Assembly: GCF_038050405.1 (NCBI RefSeq)
Contig: NZ_CP150901.1
Coordinates: 2,108,001-2,172,000, forward strand
Length of the DNA stretch: 64,000 nucleotides
Source: Paraburkholderia sp. IMGN_8
GTDB lineage: Bacteria; Pseudomonadota; Gammaproteobacteria; Burkholderiales; Burkholderiaceae
Direction of reading: 5' to 3'
Part shown: piece after piece, positions 54,643-64,000 of the stretch
Layout of the letters: each line of letters starts with the position of its first letter
How positions within the stretch are numbered: the first letter of the stretch is position 1
Position numbers and translations under genes: made by a program
The notes under the pieces: model-generated
What the model was told of the DNA's origin: nothing
Databases searched by the model: none
The model's input: the letters and a program-made list of their open reading frames with translations, nothing else

Positions 54643-56642
54643 CAGTGTGCCTCCATGGCGGTCATCGCACCGGCGGCGCCGCGCTCTTCGGTCAATTCAA
54701 CGGTATCCGCCGGGATGTAGTAATCAACATCACGGGCGAAACTGCGAGCGATCACCGTACCGATCGCCCCGACCAGTCCGACGATGGCAAGCCACCAGAT
54801 ATGCCACACCGCGGCAAAACCGAACGCGAGCAGGAAGAGCGACACGATCAGGCCAGCGCTCGTATTGGACGGCATATGGATGTCGCGGTAGGTTGGCTTA
54901 GCCTCCTTCGAGATTGGCGTGTTTGCCGCACGCGCCTTCATATCAGCCCATGCGTCAAGCTCGCGTACCTGCGGCAACTCCGCGAAGTTGTAGACCGGCG
55001 GCGGCGAACTAGTCGCCCACTCGAGTGTGCGGCCGCCCCATGGATCGCCCGTGACATCGCGATAATCCGGGTGATGGCGGTTGCGGATACTGACCACCAG
55101 TTGCACGACCTGAAACACTACGCCCAGCGCAATGATGGCCGCGCCAACTGCGGCAAGCACCAGCCACGGGTGCCACGCAGGGTTGTCGTAGTGATTCAGG
55201 CGGCGAGTCATGCCCATGAAGCCCAGCACGTATAGCGGCATGAACGCAACATAGAAGCCGATGATCCAGCACCAGAACGCGCATTTTCCAAGCTTGTCGT
55301 TCAGCTTGAAGCCGAACGCCTTCGGGAACCAGTACTGCAGTCCCGCGAGATAACCGAACACCACCCCGCCGATAATCGCGTTGTGGAAGTGAGCGATCAG
55401 GAACAGACTGTTGTGCAGCACAAAGTCCGCGCCCGGTATCGCCACCATCACTCCGGTCATGCCGCCAATCGTGAAAGTCACCATGAAACCGATCGTCCAC
55501 AGCACCGGCGCAGTGAATTCAATGCGCCCCTTGTACATGGTGAACAACCAGTTGAAGATTTTCACGCCGGTTGGAATCGCGATGATCATCGTCACGATGC
55601 CGAAGAACGCGTTGACGTTCGCGCCGGAGCCCATCGTGAAGAAGTGATGCAGCCATACGAGGAACGACAGCACCATGATCGCGCAGGTCGCGTAAACCAT
55701 CGTCTTGTAGCCGAACAACGGTTTCTTCGCGAAGGTTGCGATCACTTCCGAGTAGATACCGAACGCAGGCAACACGAGGATATACACCTCGGGGTGGCCC
55801 CATGCCCAGATCAGGTTCAGATACAGCATCGCATTGCCGCCGGCGTCATTCGTGAAGAAATGCATACCGAGGTAACGGTCCAGACACAGCAGTGTCAGCG
55901 TGACGGTCAGGATCGGAAACGATGCCATGATAAGCACGTTGCTGCACAGCGAGGTCCACGTGAACACCGGCATCTTCATGAAGGTCATGCCAGGCGCGCG
56001 CATCTTGACGATCGTGACGAAGAAATTGATCGCGGTCAGCAACGTGCCAATACCGGATAACTCCAGACTCCACAGATAGTAATCGACCCCCACACCCGGA
56101 CTGAACTGCAACTCCGACAGCGGCGGATACGCAAGCCAGCCGGTCTGCGCGAATTCACCCACCACCAGCGAAATGTTGACGAGGATTGCACTGATCGCCG
56201 TCAGCCAGAAGCTCAGCGAATTGATGAACGGATAAGCCACGTCCCGTGCGCCGATCTGCAGCGGCACGATAATGTTCATCAAACCGATCATGAACGCCAT
56301 GGCCATGAAGAAAATCATGATGACGCCGTGTGCGGTGAACACCTGGTCGTAGTGATGTGGTGGCAGATAGCCAGGATTGATATAGGCGAGCGCAAGCTGC
56401 AGACGCATCATGACCGCGTCGGAAAAACCCCGCAGCAGCATGATGATCGCGACGATGATGTACATCACGCCGATCTTCTTATGGTCGACCGACGTCAGCC
56501 ATTCCGTCCACAGGTAACGCCATTTGCCGAAATAGGTGACCCCACCGAGAATCGCGACCACGCAAAGCGCCATAAATACAGCGGCGCCCATGATGATCGG
56601 TTCATGATACGGCACCGCATCGAGAGTAAGTTTGCCGAACAT
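54642..56642 (-). CDS. cyoB: Cytochrome o ubiquinol oxidase subunit I
   Basis: Catalytic heme-copper subunit of 666 residues, pumping protons while reducing O2 with ubiquinol. Metal ligands are visible: low-spin heme His in [13 protein letters not shown], the CuB His and cross-linked Tyr in [15 protein letters not shown], the His pair in [10 protein letters not shown], and the heme ligands in [10 protein letters not shown]. The E-type proton channel of bo3 oxidases and the long N-terminal helix are present. Normal length. It starts three bases after the cyoA stop. Confidence 0.96.
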   Translation of the reverse strand: MFGKLTLDAVPYHEPIIMGAAVFMALCVVAILGGVTYFGKWRYLWTEWLTSVDHKKIGVMYIIVAIIMLLRGFSDAVMMRLQLALAYINPGYLPPHHYDQVFTAHGVIMIFFMAMAFMIGLMNIIVPLQIGARDVAYPFINSLSFWLTAISAILVNISLVVGEFAQTGWLAYPPLSELQFSPGVGVDYYLWSLELSGIGTLLTAINFFVTIVKMRAPGMTFMKMPVFTWTSLCSNVLIMASFPILTVTLTLLCLDRYLGMHFFTNDAGGNAMLYLNLIWAWGHPEVYILVLPAFGIYSEVIATFAKKPLFGYKTMVYATCAIMVLSFLVWLHHFFTMGSGANVNAFFGIVTMIIAIPTGVKIFNWLFTMYKGRIEFTAPVLWTIGFMVTFTIGGMTGVMVAIPGADFVLHNSLFLIAHFHNAIIGGVVFGYLAGLQYWFPKAFGFKLNDKLGKCAFWCWIIGFYVAFMPLYVLGFMGMTRRLNHYDNPAWHPWLVLAAVGAAIIALGVVFQVVQLVVSIRNRHHPDYRDVTGDPWGGRTLEWATSSPPPVYNFAELPQVRELDAWADMKARAANTPISKEAKPTYRDIHMPSNTSAGLIVSLFLLAFGFAAVWHIWWLAIVGLVGAIGTVIARSFARDVDYYIPADTVELTEERGAAGAMTAMEAH

Positions 56643-56645
56643 GCT

Positions 56646-57548
56646 TTACCCCTTTGTCCCGTTAGGACCACAGTTGCTGTTCTTCAGATCGTCGAGCACG
56701 TGGCCGTTGTTGTAGCGGGCGATGATGTTATGGAAAAGCTTCGGATCGACTGACGAGAAGTACGCAACCGGCGCTTTTTCTCCCGGTTGCGACACCGCGT
56801 GGTAACGATCCATATCGAGGCGGTCCGAAGACGAGCGGACCTTTTCGACCCACGCGCTGAACTGTTCAGGCGACGTGGCGAGCGCGCGGAACTTCATGTC
56901 CGAAAATCCCTTGCCGCTGTAATTAGCCGACATGCCCGCGTAATCGCCAGCTTCGTCAGCGACCAGATGCAGTTTCGTCTGCATGCCGGCCATCGCGTAG
57001 ATCTGCCCGCCGAGTTGCGGAATGAAGAAAGAATTCATTACCGAGTCGGACGTGATACGGAAGTTGACAGGCGTGCCGACCGGGAAGGCAACCTGATTGA
57101 CCGACGCAATGCCGAGGTCCGGATAAATGAAGAGCCACTTCCAGTCGAGCGCCACGACCTCGACGTCAATCGGCTTCACCTGTGACTCGAGCGGACGGTA
57201 AGGATCGAGCTCATGCGTGGTTTTCCACGTCAGCACCGCGAGAAACAAAATGATCAGAGCGGGGATCGTCCAGATGACGATTTCGATGCCGGTGGAGTGC
57301 ACCCATGTGGGCCGATATTCGGCCGCTTTGTTCGAAGCGCGATAACGCCACGCGAACAGCAGCGTGAGCACAATGACCGGAACGACCACGATCAGCATGG
57401 CCCAGACAGACGTGGCGATCAGATCACGCTCCGCCAGCCCCACGCTCCCCTTCGGATTCAGAATATCGAGGTTGCTGCAACCCGAAAGCAGCAACACGAG
57501 GCCCGTGGAGACGAAACTCATCGACCCTCGCAGAGTCTGTGCTTTCAT
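56646..57548 (-). CDS. cyoA: Cytochrome o ubiquinol oxidase subunit II (lipoprotein)
   Basis: Subunit II of 300 residues. The lipobox LSGC puts the acylated Cys at residue 24. Two membrane helices (about 45-65 and 85-108) are followed by a periplasmic cupredoxin-like domain containing VEVVALDWKWLFIYPD and VMNSFFIPQLGGQIYAMAG. The CuA-binding cysteines of cytochrome c oxidases are absent, as expected for a quinol oxidase. First gene of cyoABCD; ATG 57548 follows AAGG. Confidence 0.95.
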   Translation of the reverse strand: MKAQTLRGSMSFVSTGLVLLLSGCSNLDILNPKGSVGLAERDLIATSVWAMLIVVVPVIVLTLLFAWRYRASNKAAEYRPTWVHSTGIEIVIWTIPALIILFLAVLTWKTTHELDPYRPLESQVKPIDVEVVALDWKWLFIYPDLGIASVNQVAFPVGTPVNFRITSDSVMNSFFIPQLGGQIYAMAGMQTKLHLVADEAGDYAGMSANYSGKGFSDMKFRALATSPEQFSAWVEKVRSSSDRLDMDRYHAVSQPGEKAPVAYFSSVDPKLFHNIIARYNNGHVLDDLKNSNCGPNGTKG

Positions 57549-57823
57549 ATCCAGTGCCTTTTTTGTACGACTTCAACGAACGTCATTCGAGCGCCCCCTT
57601 TAGTAAGCGCACGGATAATAGGGGGGCGGCGAGGCACAATAAAGCTTTGAATGAGCAACGATCTATTGCGGCGCAACCGCGTGCGGCATGTTGCCGCATA
57701 AGCACGATGCTTCGCACCTTGTCACAGGACAAATGGAAGGCGAAAAAGGCGGGAGGGAAAACGCAGTAAGACGATGCAGCGCAAAGATCTGCATCGTCTC
57801 AGGGCAGGTGCCGGGGGTCGATG
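57549..57823. other. Intergenic region upstream of cyoA
   Basis: No gene is seen. It carries a candidate cyo promoter (57615-57643) and a C/G-run (57621-57628) inside the spacer. The rest shows no recognisable FNR or Fur-like site by eye. Confidence 0.45.
57615..57643 (-). promoter_or_regulatory. Candidate cyoABCD promoter
   Basis: Minus strand TTTATT (57643-57638), 17-base spacer, TATTAT (57620-57615). The -10 is close to consensus and the -35 is weak, about 65-70 bases before the cyoA start. Confidence 0.4.
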
Positions 57824-57875
57824 AAAAAAACAAAGGCGTCTCACCCGCGCAACATCAACTTGACCGCGAGACGCC
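57824..57875 (-). terminator. Intrinsic terminator of the solitary nuoM gene
   Basis: On the minus strand GGCGTCTC (57875-57868) pairs perfectly with GAGACGCC (57842-57835), followed by TTTGTTTTTTT (57834-57824). It lies just after the nuoM stop at 57890. Confidence 0.8.
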
Positions 57876-57889
57876 TGTAGCGCGCGCTA

Positions 57890-59449
57890 TCAGCCCGGCG
57901 AACGGGCCGCGGCGGCGACAGTGGGTGCGGCCGCCTGCAAATGATCGCCACCGTCTGCCGGTGTGGACTCCGAAGGATGCGCGGTGCTGCGCTCCGATTG
58001 CGCGAGCAGCGTGCCGACCGACGGATCGATCGCATCGGTGAACGGCTTAGGATCGAGACCGATCGCCAGCACCAGCAATGCCATTGCGCCGAGCAAAACG
58101 AACTCACGTTTGCCGAGATCCTTCAGCTTCGCGACGCGTGCATTGGCAATCGCGCCGAAGATCACGCGCTTGTACATCCAGAGCGTGTACGCCGCGCTCA
58201 GAATCAGTGTCGAGGCCGCGATTGCGCCGATCCAGAAATTGAAGCGGATCGTGCCCATCAGCACCATGAACTCGCCGACGAAACCCGACGTACCTGGCAA
58301 GCCGATATTCGCCATCGAGAACAGCATCACGAAGGCAGCGAACTTCGGCATGGTGTTGGCAACACCGCCGTACTCGGAGATCGAGGCGGTTTGCGTGCGA
58401 TCGTAGAGCATGCCCGTGCACAGCAGCATCGCGCCCGACACTACGCCGTACGACAGCATCTGCACGATCGCGCCAGCCTGGCCGATACGATTGAAGACGA
58501 ACAGGCCGAGCGTGACGAGACCCATGTGCGCGACCGTCGAATACGCGAGCAAGCGGCGCATATCGCTCTGCACGAGTGCCAGCAGACTCGAGTAGATCAC
58601 CGCGACCAGCGACAGCGTGATCATCATCGGCGCAAAGAAGTGACTCGCCTGCGGCGCGATCGGCAGCGCAAAGCGCAGCAGACCATAGCCGCCGAGCTTG
58701 AGCATACCGATCATCACGGCGGCGCCGGTCGGTCCGTCAAGGTGGACATCCGGCAGCCACGTATGCAACGGCCACATCGGCACCTTCACACCAAAGGCCG
58801 CGAGGAAGCCGAGGAAAATCAATACCTGCGGCATGGTGCCGAGATGCGTTTCACGCCATTGCGCGAGATCGAAGCTGTGCGTCTGGCTGTACAGATACAG
58901 CATCGACATCAGCATCATCAGCGAGCCGAGGAACGAGACGAAGAAGAACTTGACCGCCGCATACGAGCGGTTCGAGTGACCCCACGTGCCGATCAGCAGG
59001 TAAAGCGGAATCAGCGTCGCTTCGAACGAAATGAAGAACAGCATGCCGTCGAGCGAAGTGAAGACGCCTTGCATGAAACCCGACAACATCAGAAACGCGC
59101 CGAAGTACTGCGCGGTGCGCTCGGTAATCGACTCCCACGAGGCGACCACGATGATGATCGTAGTGAGCGCGGTCAACGCGACCAGCCACAGCGAAATGCC
59201 ATCCACCCCCACATGCCACGCGATGTCGAACGTCGGCGACCATTTGACGTTCTCGACGAACTGCATGGTCGTCACGTCATTGCGAAAGTTGGCGACGAGC
59301 GGAATGACCGGCAGGAAGCCCGCTACCGCGCCTGCAAGCGCGAGCAATCGAGTACGGCCGAGCGCCCGGTCTGATCCGGCACGCAACACCATCAGGCCGG
59401 CAAAAATAGGGATCCAGATTAGAAGGCTAAGAAGCGGAGGCAATGGCAT
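57890..59449 (-). CDS. NuoM-like proton-pumping subunit, not in a nuo operon
   Basis: Antiporter-like membrane subunit of complex I type, 519 residues from ATG 59449, with about fourteen helices. The key charged residues of NuoM are present: Glu in SFEATLIPLYLLIGTWG, Lys/His region in VPMWPLHTWLPDVHLDGPTG, and the pumping Lys in MIGMLKLGGYGLLRF. The 35-residue Ala/Pro-rich C-terminal tail is extra. No nuoL, nuoN or other complex I gene lies beside it, and it has its own terminator, so it is monocistronic here. It may be a second NuoM or part of another NuoL/M-type ion-translocating system. Confidence 0.86.
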   Translation of the reverse strand: MPLPPLLSLLIWIPIFAGLMVLRAGSDRALGRTRLLALAGAVAGFLPVIPLVANFRNDVTTMQFVENVKWSPTFDIAWHVGVDGISLWLVALTALTTIIIVVASWESITERTAQYFGAFLMLSGFMQGVFTSLDGMLFFISFEATLIPLYLLIGTWGHSNRSYAAVKFFFVSFLGSLMMLMSMLYLYSQTHSFDLAQWRETHLGTMPQVLIFLGFLAAFGVKVPMWPLHTWLPDVHLDGPTGAAVMIGMLKLGGYGLLRFALPIAPQASHFFAPMMITLSLVAVIYSSLLALVQSDMRRLLAYSTVAHMGLVTLGLFVFNRIGQAGAIVQMLSYGVVSGAMLLCTGMLYDRTQTASISEYGGVANTMPKFAAFVMLFSMANIGLPGTSGFVGEFMVLMGTIRFNFWIGAIAASTLILSAAYTLWMYKRVIFGAIANARVAKLKDLGKREFVLLGAMALLVLAIGLDPKPFTDAIDPSVGTLLAQSERSTAHPSESTPADGGDHLQAAAPTVAAAARSPG

Positions 59450-60015
59450 GTGTTCTTTTCGATACTTGAAGTACAAAACACCACCTCAACGCCTTCAAAA
59501 TAGAAGGCATCGAAATGTATTTGAAAGCTTTGGGTCGCTGAGGAGGTCGGAGAGGTACTAGTCGACGTTTCTTTGAGGCAAATCAGCAAGGAGTAAGAGA
59601 TTACCCTTATCTAAAAGATTTTGCATCGCACCACGGCAAAAAGATGTTTTCTGTAACGCGCTCTTGCGGAGCTTGGGTCTTGCGGGAAAAGTTGGAATGT
59701 GCAAGCGCACAAACGGATTGCGCAGAAATCGCGAAATACGAGGTCCGTGGAGGTCCGTTATGCCCCAGAACGGAGCATGACTTGATCATCGTCCGACGAA
59801 GGGGCCGGTCAAAACACGTCAATCGATAGCTTATTGAAAGGTTTAAACGGTGCGCTGTGATTGTGTGCTCGCCGCTCCGCTTTTCAGCTCTGGTTCACGC
59901 GCTATTCTCAACCCGAATATACTGCGGCGGTTCAGGGCTGCTGCTCGTACACGGTGCGCGTGTTTCTTCGCATCGCTCGACGCCGCCCTCGCCGGCCAGA
60001 CTTATCGGATACCGC
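59450..60015. other. Intergenic region between nuoM and the ABC exporter genes
   Basis: About 565 bases between divergent genes without a supported gene. A 61-codon plus-strand frame at 59644-59829 has no ribosome site. A short direct repeat, gaggtccgt, occurs twice around 59740-59757. The promoters of both flanking genes must lie here, but none is convincing. Confidence 0.45.
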
Positions 60016-60750
60016 ATGGTGCTTCGTGATGAAGGTGTCGTTCCCGCGCTCGAGTGCCGCGGGCTGAGTAAAACGTATGGCGCCGGCCGCATCGTGCTTG
60101 CGCACCTCGATTTCACGCTGGAGCCGGGTGAATTCGTCGCGATCATGGGCGACTCGGGTGTCGGCAAATCGACGCTGCTGAATCTGATCGCGGGCCTCGA
60201 CAGCGCGGATAGCGGCGATGTGGTTATCGACGGCAGCGTGGTCTCCCGTCTCGATGACAACGCGGCGACGCGGCTGCGCCGGCAAAAACTCGGCTTTGTG
60301 TTCCAGGCATTTCACGTGCTGCCGCATCTGACGCTCGCGCAGAATGTGGCCTTGCCTCTGCTATTGAACGAACTGCCCACGGCCGGCGCGCTCGACATGC
60401 TCGCAGCCGTCGGCCTGGGCGGCCGGGGCGACGACTTTCCGCGGCAGTTGTCGGGCGGTGAACTGCAGCGCGTCGCCATCGCTCGGGCGCTGGTGCATCG
60501 TCCCACCCTAATCCTCGCCGACGAACCCACCGGCAACCTCGACCCCGATACCGCACACGAGGTGCTCGGTCTGTTCCGTGCGGAAAGCAAGGCAAGCGGC
60601 GCGGCCACCATCATGGTCACGCACTCGGAAGCGGCGGCTGCCATTGCCGATCGAATCCTGATTCTGAGCGACGGCGGCTTGCATCCATCCGGACACGCCG
60701 CGCGTTCCGATTCGCCATCCACGGCGCGTTCCGCCGATGATGCACGCTGA
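60016..60750 (+). CDS. ABC transporter ATP-binding protein, LolD/MacB-like
   Basis: ATPase of 244 residues of the FtsE/LolD/MacB group. Walker A is MGDSGVGKSTLLN, the signature is LSGGELQRVAIARAL and Walker B is LILADEPTGNLD. ATG 60016 is chosen where homology starts; a 53-codon upstream extension of the frame lacks conserved sequence. The gene overlaps the following permease gene by 14 bases. With it and the AttH-like gene it forms an AttEFGH/YbbA-YbbP-type unit, probably acting on lipids or lipoproteins (inference). Confidence 0.9.
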   Translation: MVLRDEGVVPALECRGLSKTYGAGRIVLAHLDFTLEPGEFVAIMGDSGVGKSTLLNLIAGLDSADSGDVVIDGSVVSRLDDNAATRLRRQKLGFVFQAFHVLPHLTLAQNVALPLLLNELPTAGALDMLAAVGLGGRGDDFPRQLSGGELQRVAIARALVHRPTLILADEPTGNLDPDTAHEVLGLFRAESKASGAATIMVTHSEAAAAIADRILILSDGGLHPSGHAARSDSPSTARSADDAR

Positions 60751-63310
60751 GCCACGGCCACTGCTGCGCATGAAAGGCCATCGCATCCTCGCGCGCTGGC
60801 TGCTTGGCGCTGAATGGCGCAGCCATCGCGGGCGCGCCTTGGTCGCCATCGCGACGATCGCGCTCGGCGTCGCCCTCGGTTATGCAGTTCAACTGATCAA
60901 CAGCGCGGCCTTCAACGAATTCTCCGCGGCGGCTCGCAGTCTGTCAGGCCAAGCCGATCTGCAAGTGCGCGGCGCGCAACCTGCCTTCGACGAATCGATC
61001 TATCCGCGTTTGGCAGACGAGCCGGGGGTGGCGCTGGCCAGTCCCGTCCTCGCGCTCGACATCACCGTGCCGAATCAGAGTGCCCCGCTGCCCGCACTCG
61101 GCATCGACATCTTCAAGGCAAGCCGCATTGCACCCGACCTGATCGGCGTGCCATCGCCGGATCATCCGTACGATACGCTCGCTGCCGACACGATGTTTCT
61201 CTCGTCGGCGGCACAACAATGGTTGAAGGTGAAAATCGGCGACTACGTGTCGCTGCGCAGCGGCACGGCGATCGTGCGCTTACGCGTGGCCGGCGGCCTT
61301 GTGCGAACGCGACCGGGCCAGCGGCTCGCGGTAATGGATATCGCCACCGCTCAATGGAAGTTCGGCAACGTGGGTAAGCTCTCGCGCATCGACTTGCAAC
61401 TCGAGCGCGGCGTCGATCGAGAGCGCTTCAAGCGTGACCTGCAGGCGCGGCTTGGCAGCCAGTGGGTGATCTCCGAAACGCGCGACGCCGAAAGCCGCAC
61501 GGACCGTCTGTCGCGCGCTTATCGAATCAATATGAACGTGCTCGCGTTGGTCGCGCTCTTCACCGGTGCGTTCCTGGTGTTTTCGACGCAGGCGCTGGGG
61601 GTCGTGCGGCGCCGCGCGCAGTTCGCGATGCTGCGAGTACTCGGACTGACACGCGGCCAATTGTTGCGCCAGATTCTGATGGAAGGCGCGCTGCTCGGCC
61701 TGCTAGGTTCGCTGCTTGGACTCGCGCTCGGCTATGCGATGGCAAGCGTCGCGTTGCGTTTTTTCGGCAGCGACCTGGGCGGCGGCTACTTTCCCGGCGT
61801 GCAACCGCAAGTCGGCTTCGAACCGCTTGCCAGCGCGCTGTTTCTGACGCTCGGCATTGCCGTGTCGCTACTCGGCAGTCTTGCGCCCGCATTGGAAGCC
61901 GCCCGCGCACGGCCGGCGGCGGCGCTCAAGGCGGGCGCCGAAGAAGGCGCATTGGCGCGGCTCGCTACGCCGTGGCCCGCTTTGGCATGCCTTTTTGTTG
62001 CCGCCGTCCTCACGCAGTTGCCGCCCTGGTTCGACGCGCCTGTCGGCGGTTATCTCGCCGTGGCGTTCCTGCTGATAGGCGGTATCGCGTTGATGCCGCG
62101 CGTCACCGCGTCGATCTTCGGTGCTGCGAGCCGCGCGCTCGGCGCCCGAGTTCGCGCCGGCGCCGCCGCCACGCTGGCGTTGACGCGCCTCGCGAACGCA
62201 CCGGGTCACGCATCGATTGCAATGGGCGGCGTGTTGTCGAGCTTCGCGCTGATCGTCGCGATGGCGATCATGGTGGCCAGCTTCCGCGTTTCCGTCGAAG
62301 ACTGGCTGAGCCACCTGCTCTTCGCCGACCTGTACGTTCGCGTGGCGCCAAACGGCGATACCGGCGGCCTGCGCCCCGACGAACAGACGCTGCTGGCAGC
62401 TGTGCCTGGCATCAAATCGGCCGCATTTGCCCGTACCTCGCATCTCACCCTCGACCCTGCGCGGCCGGACATTGCCGTGCTCGCACGTGAAATCGATGCC
62501 GCCGATCCGGGCGCGAATCTGCAAATGACGGGAGCGGTGCTGCCGCCTTCCGCATTGCATGAGGGCGAGACACCTGTTTGGGTATCCGAAGCAATGGTCG
62601 ATCTGTACGGTTATAAGTTCGGCCAACGTGTGCAGTTGCCGCTCGGCGAGCGCGGTCATGAGTTTGTGGTGGCCGGCATATGGCGCGATTATGTGCGTCA
62701 GACCGGCGCGATCCAGATACGACTTGCCGATTATCGACGCCTGACCGCCGATAACCGTGCGACCGATGTGGCCGTCACCGTTCAGCCGGGAACGCGCGTC
62801 GAACGCGTTATCGCGGGGCTGCGTGCGCTACCCTTCGGCGCATCGATGGACCTGTCGCAACCGGGCGAGATTCGCGCGCGCACGCTGGTCATCTTCGATC
62901 GGAGTTTCGCGGTGACTTACCTTCTCGAAGCCGTCGCTATCGTGATCGGATTGTTCGGCGTGGCGGCGACGTTTTCTGCGCAGACACTTGCGCGGGCTCG
63001 TGAGTTCGGCATGTTGCGGCACGTGGGCGTGACCCGCTCGCAGATCCTTGCGATTCTTGCGCTGGAAGGCGGGATGCTCACCGCTTGCGGCATCGCGATG
63101 GGTTTCGTTCTGGGATTCGCAATCAGTCTGATCCTTGTGTTTGTCGTTAATCCACAGTCGTTTCATTGGAGTATGTCGCTGCACGTTCCATGGACGGTGT
63201 TGGGCACCGTTGCGCTTGTGATGCTGGCGTCGTCGTGCTCGACGGCGGTGATCGCGGGACGTGGCGCGGTGTCGGTGGATGCGGTGCGCGCCGTGAAGGA
63301 GGATTGGTGA
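60737..63310 (+). CDS. FtsX-like ABC transporter permease (large, duplicated type)
   Basis: Membrane protein of 857 residues with an N-terminal helix (GRALVAIATIALGVALGYAV), a large periplasmic domain, a first FtsX core around residues 260-400 (RRRAQFAMLRVLGLTRGQLL), further helices, a second periplasmic domain and a second FtsX core around 725-850 (REFGMLRHVGVTRSQILAIL). This ten-helix, two-FtsX architecture matches YbbP/AttFG-like permeases that handle lipids rather than small solutes. The stop overlaps the start of the AttH-like gene by one base. Confidence 0.88.
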   Translation: MMHAEPRPLLRMKGHRILARWLLGAEWRSHRGRALVAIATIALGVALGYAVQLINSAAFNEFSAAARSLSGQADLQVRGAQPAFDESIYPRLADEPGVALASPVLALDITVPNQSAPLPALGIDIFKASRIAPDLIGVPSPDHPYDTLAADTMFLSSAAQQWLKVKIGDYVSLRSGTAIVRLRVAGGLVRTRPGQRLAVMDIATAQWKFGNVGKLSRIDLQLERGVDRERFKRDLQARLGSQWVISETRDAESRTDRLSRAYRINMNVLALVALFTGAFLVFSTQALGVVRRRAQFAMLRVLGLTRGQLLRQILMEGALLGLLGSLLGLALGYAMASVALRFFGSDLGGGYFPGVQPQVGFEPLASALFLTLGIAVSLLGSLAPALEAARARPAAALKAGAEEGALARLATPWPALACLFVAAVLTQLPPWFDAPVGGYLAVAFLLIGGIALMPRVTASIFGAASRALGARVRAGAAATLALTRLANAPGHASIAMGGVLSSFALIVAMAIMVASFRVSVEDWLSHLLFADLYVRVAPNGDTGGLRPDEQTLLAAVPGIKSAAFARTSHLTLDPARPDIAVLAREIDAADPGANLQMTGAVLPPSALHEGETPVWVSEAMVDLYGYKFGQRVQLPLGERGHEFVVAGIWRDYVRQTGAIQIRLADYRRLTADNRATDVAVTVQPGTRVERVIAGLRALPFGASMDLSQPGEIRARTLVIFDRSFAVTYLLEAVAIVIGLFGVAATFSAQTLARAREFGMLRHVGVTRSQILAILALEGGMLTACGIAMGFVLGFAISLILVFVVNPQSFHWSMSLHVPWTVLGTVALVMLASSCSTAVIAGRGAVSVDAVRAVKEDW

Positions 63311-64000
63311 TGTGGGGGTTGCGCGCGAAGGTTAATGCAATTCTGTGCGTCGGTTTTCTGTCTGGTGTTCCTGTGTTCGCCGCAACGCCAGAATTCGCGG
63401 CGGTCACACCGAACCATCCGATCACGCTTCCCCAGGACAGCGGCGCACACGCGCCTTTTCGCACCGAGTGGTGGTACGCGACCGGCTGGCTCACTACACC
63501 GGATAACCAGCCGCTCGGTTTTCAGATCACCTTTTTCCGCTCGGCGACTGGTCACGATGCCGCCGATCCGAGTGCATTTGCACCCTCGCAATTAATCATC
63601 GCTCACGCCGCGCTGAGCGATCCTGCGATCGGCCACCTCACGCACGATCAACGCATTGCCCGCCAAGGCTTCGGGCTCGCCTACGCCAAACCAGGCAATA
63701 CCGACGTCAAACTTGACGCATGGAAAATCATCCGTGCCGTCGACGGCCATTACGACGTAACGGTCGATGCCAACGGTTTTTCACTGCATCTCTCGCTGAC
63801 GCCGACGCAGGCTCCGTTAGTGCAAGGCGAGCACGGGTACTCGCGCAAAGGTCCGCGGCCCGAGCAGGCGAGTTATTACTACAGCGAGCCTCAATTGCGC
63901 GTGACCGGCAGCGTCGTCCGCCCGGCCGCGGCGGGCACCACGTCGAAGAACGAGACAACCGTCACTGGCGCGGCGTGGCTCGATCATGAATGGTCGAGCA
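63310..64000 (+). CDS. AttH / carotenoid 1,2-hydratase-family secreted protein, 3' partial
   Basis: The open frame starts at ATG 63310, overlapping the permease stop by one base (TGATG), and runs off the window end after 230 codons. A signal peptide (AILCVGFLSGVPVFAA) is followed by the family motifs FRTEWWYATGWL near residue 58 and AAWLDHEWS near the end. The family includes AttH of Agrobacterium, bacterial CrtC (hydroxyneurosporene synthase) and lipocalin-like proteins found with LolCDE/MacB-like transporters. The protein probably works in the periplasm with the preceding ABC transporter on a hydrophobic substrate. Confidence 0.88.
   Translation, partial: MWGLRAKVNAILCVGFLSGVPVFAATPEFAAVTPNHPITLPQDSGAHAPFRTEWWYATGWLTTPDNQPLGFQITFFRSATGHDAADPSAFAPSQLIIAHAALSDPAIGHLTHDQRIARQGFGLAYAKPGNTDVKLDAWKIIRAVDGHYDVTVDANGFSLHLSLTPTQAPLVQGEHGYSRKGPRPEQASYYYSEPQLRVTGSVVRPAAAGTTSKNETTVTGAAWLDHEWSS

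Noticed and set aside
59644..59829. A 61-codon plus-strand frame upstream of the ABC exporter
   Set aside because: No Shine-Dalgarno sequence and no recognisable similarity.

Overview
The window is high-GC DNA whose gene content (Liv-type importer with acyl-CoA catabolism, a wcb-type capsule locus, cyo quinol oxidase, and a dispersed repeat I associate with Burkholderia-group genomes) points to a Burkholderiales bacterium, most likely Paraburkholderia/Burkholderia. This assignment is inference from gene families and order; no rRNA or tRNA gene is present to confirm it.

Layout. (1) 1-12393: a carboxylate uptake and activation region. A five-gene branched-chain-amino-acid-type ABC importer (livH partial, livM, livG, livF, binding protein) converges on a minus-strand set of an SDR and two acyl-CoA synthetases. 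An acyl-CoA dehydrogenase and an IclR regulator follow. Two relics lie here: the last ~30 codons of a second acyl-CoA dehydrogenase, and an MFS transporter with its middle deleted. (2) 12699-14993: a small BON-domain protein, a dispersed palindromic repeat, and manC flanked by two copies of part of that repeat. (3) 15023-29198, minus strand: a tightly packed, overlapping gene set matching wcbO-P-Q-R-S-T in order (Sinorhizobium rkpAGHIJ is the other known counterpart). It holds a KpsS-like Kdo transferase, an SDR, a membrane sulfatase/LtaS-like protein, a 2553-residue fully reducing FAS/PKS without thioesterase, an LpxC-like deacetylase, an alpha-oxoamine synthase of serine-palmitoyltransferase type, and a GNAT acyltransferase. 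(4) 29199-32267: a divergent control region with a structured leader, then capsule exporter genes kpsE/kpsM/kpsT. (5) 32268-46452: a visibly lower-GC, serotype-type region with methyltransferases, several glycosyltransferases (one with three GT domains), decayed gene fragments and GDP-mannose 4,6-dehydratase. (6) 46603-51116: the outer-membrane export lipoprotein (wcbC), a glycosyltransferase (wcbB) and the KpsC-like protein (wcbA). (7) 51191-64000: a HAD phosphatase, a cysteinyl-tRNA synthetase with a candidate cysteine attenuator, cyoABCD, a solitary nuoM, and an AttEFG/H-like ABC exporter running off the end.

How it fits together. The wcb/kps genes make and export an ABC-dependent (group 2/3) capsule: ManC and Gmd supply GDP-mannose-derived sugars, the GT set builds the repeat, KpsC/KpsS-type proteins make the Kdo linker, and KpsM/T/E plus WcbC export it. 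The most intriguing part is the lipid arm in region 3. A fatty-acyl assembly line without its own release domain sits beside a PLP enzyme that condenses acyl thioesters with amino acids, a ketoreductase, an amide deacetylase and a GNAT enzyme. Together these resemble a capsule-dedicated route to a sphingoid/ceramide-like lipid. The other strong new observation is a promoter, a 14-residue leader peptide containing Cys-Cys-Cys, and an intrinsic terminator stacked directly before cysS.
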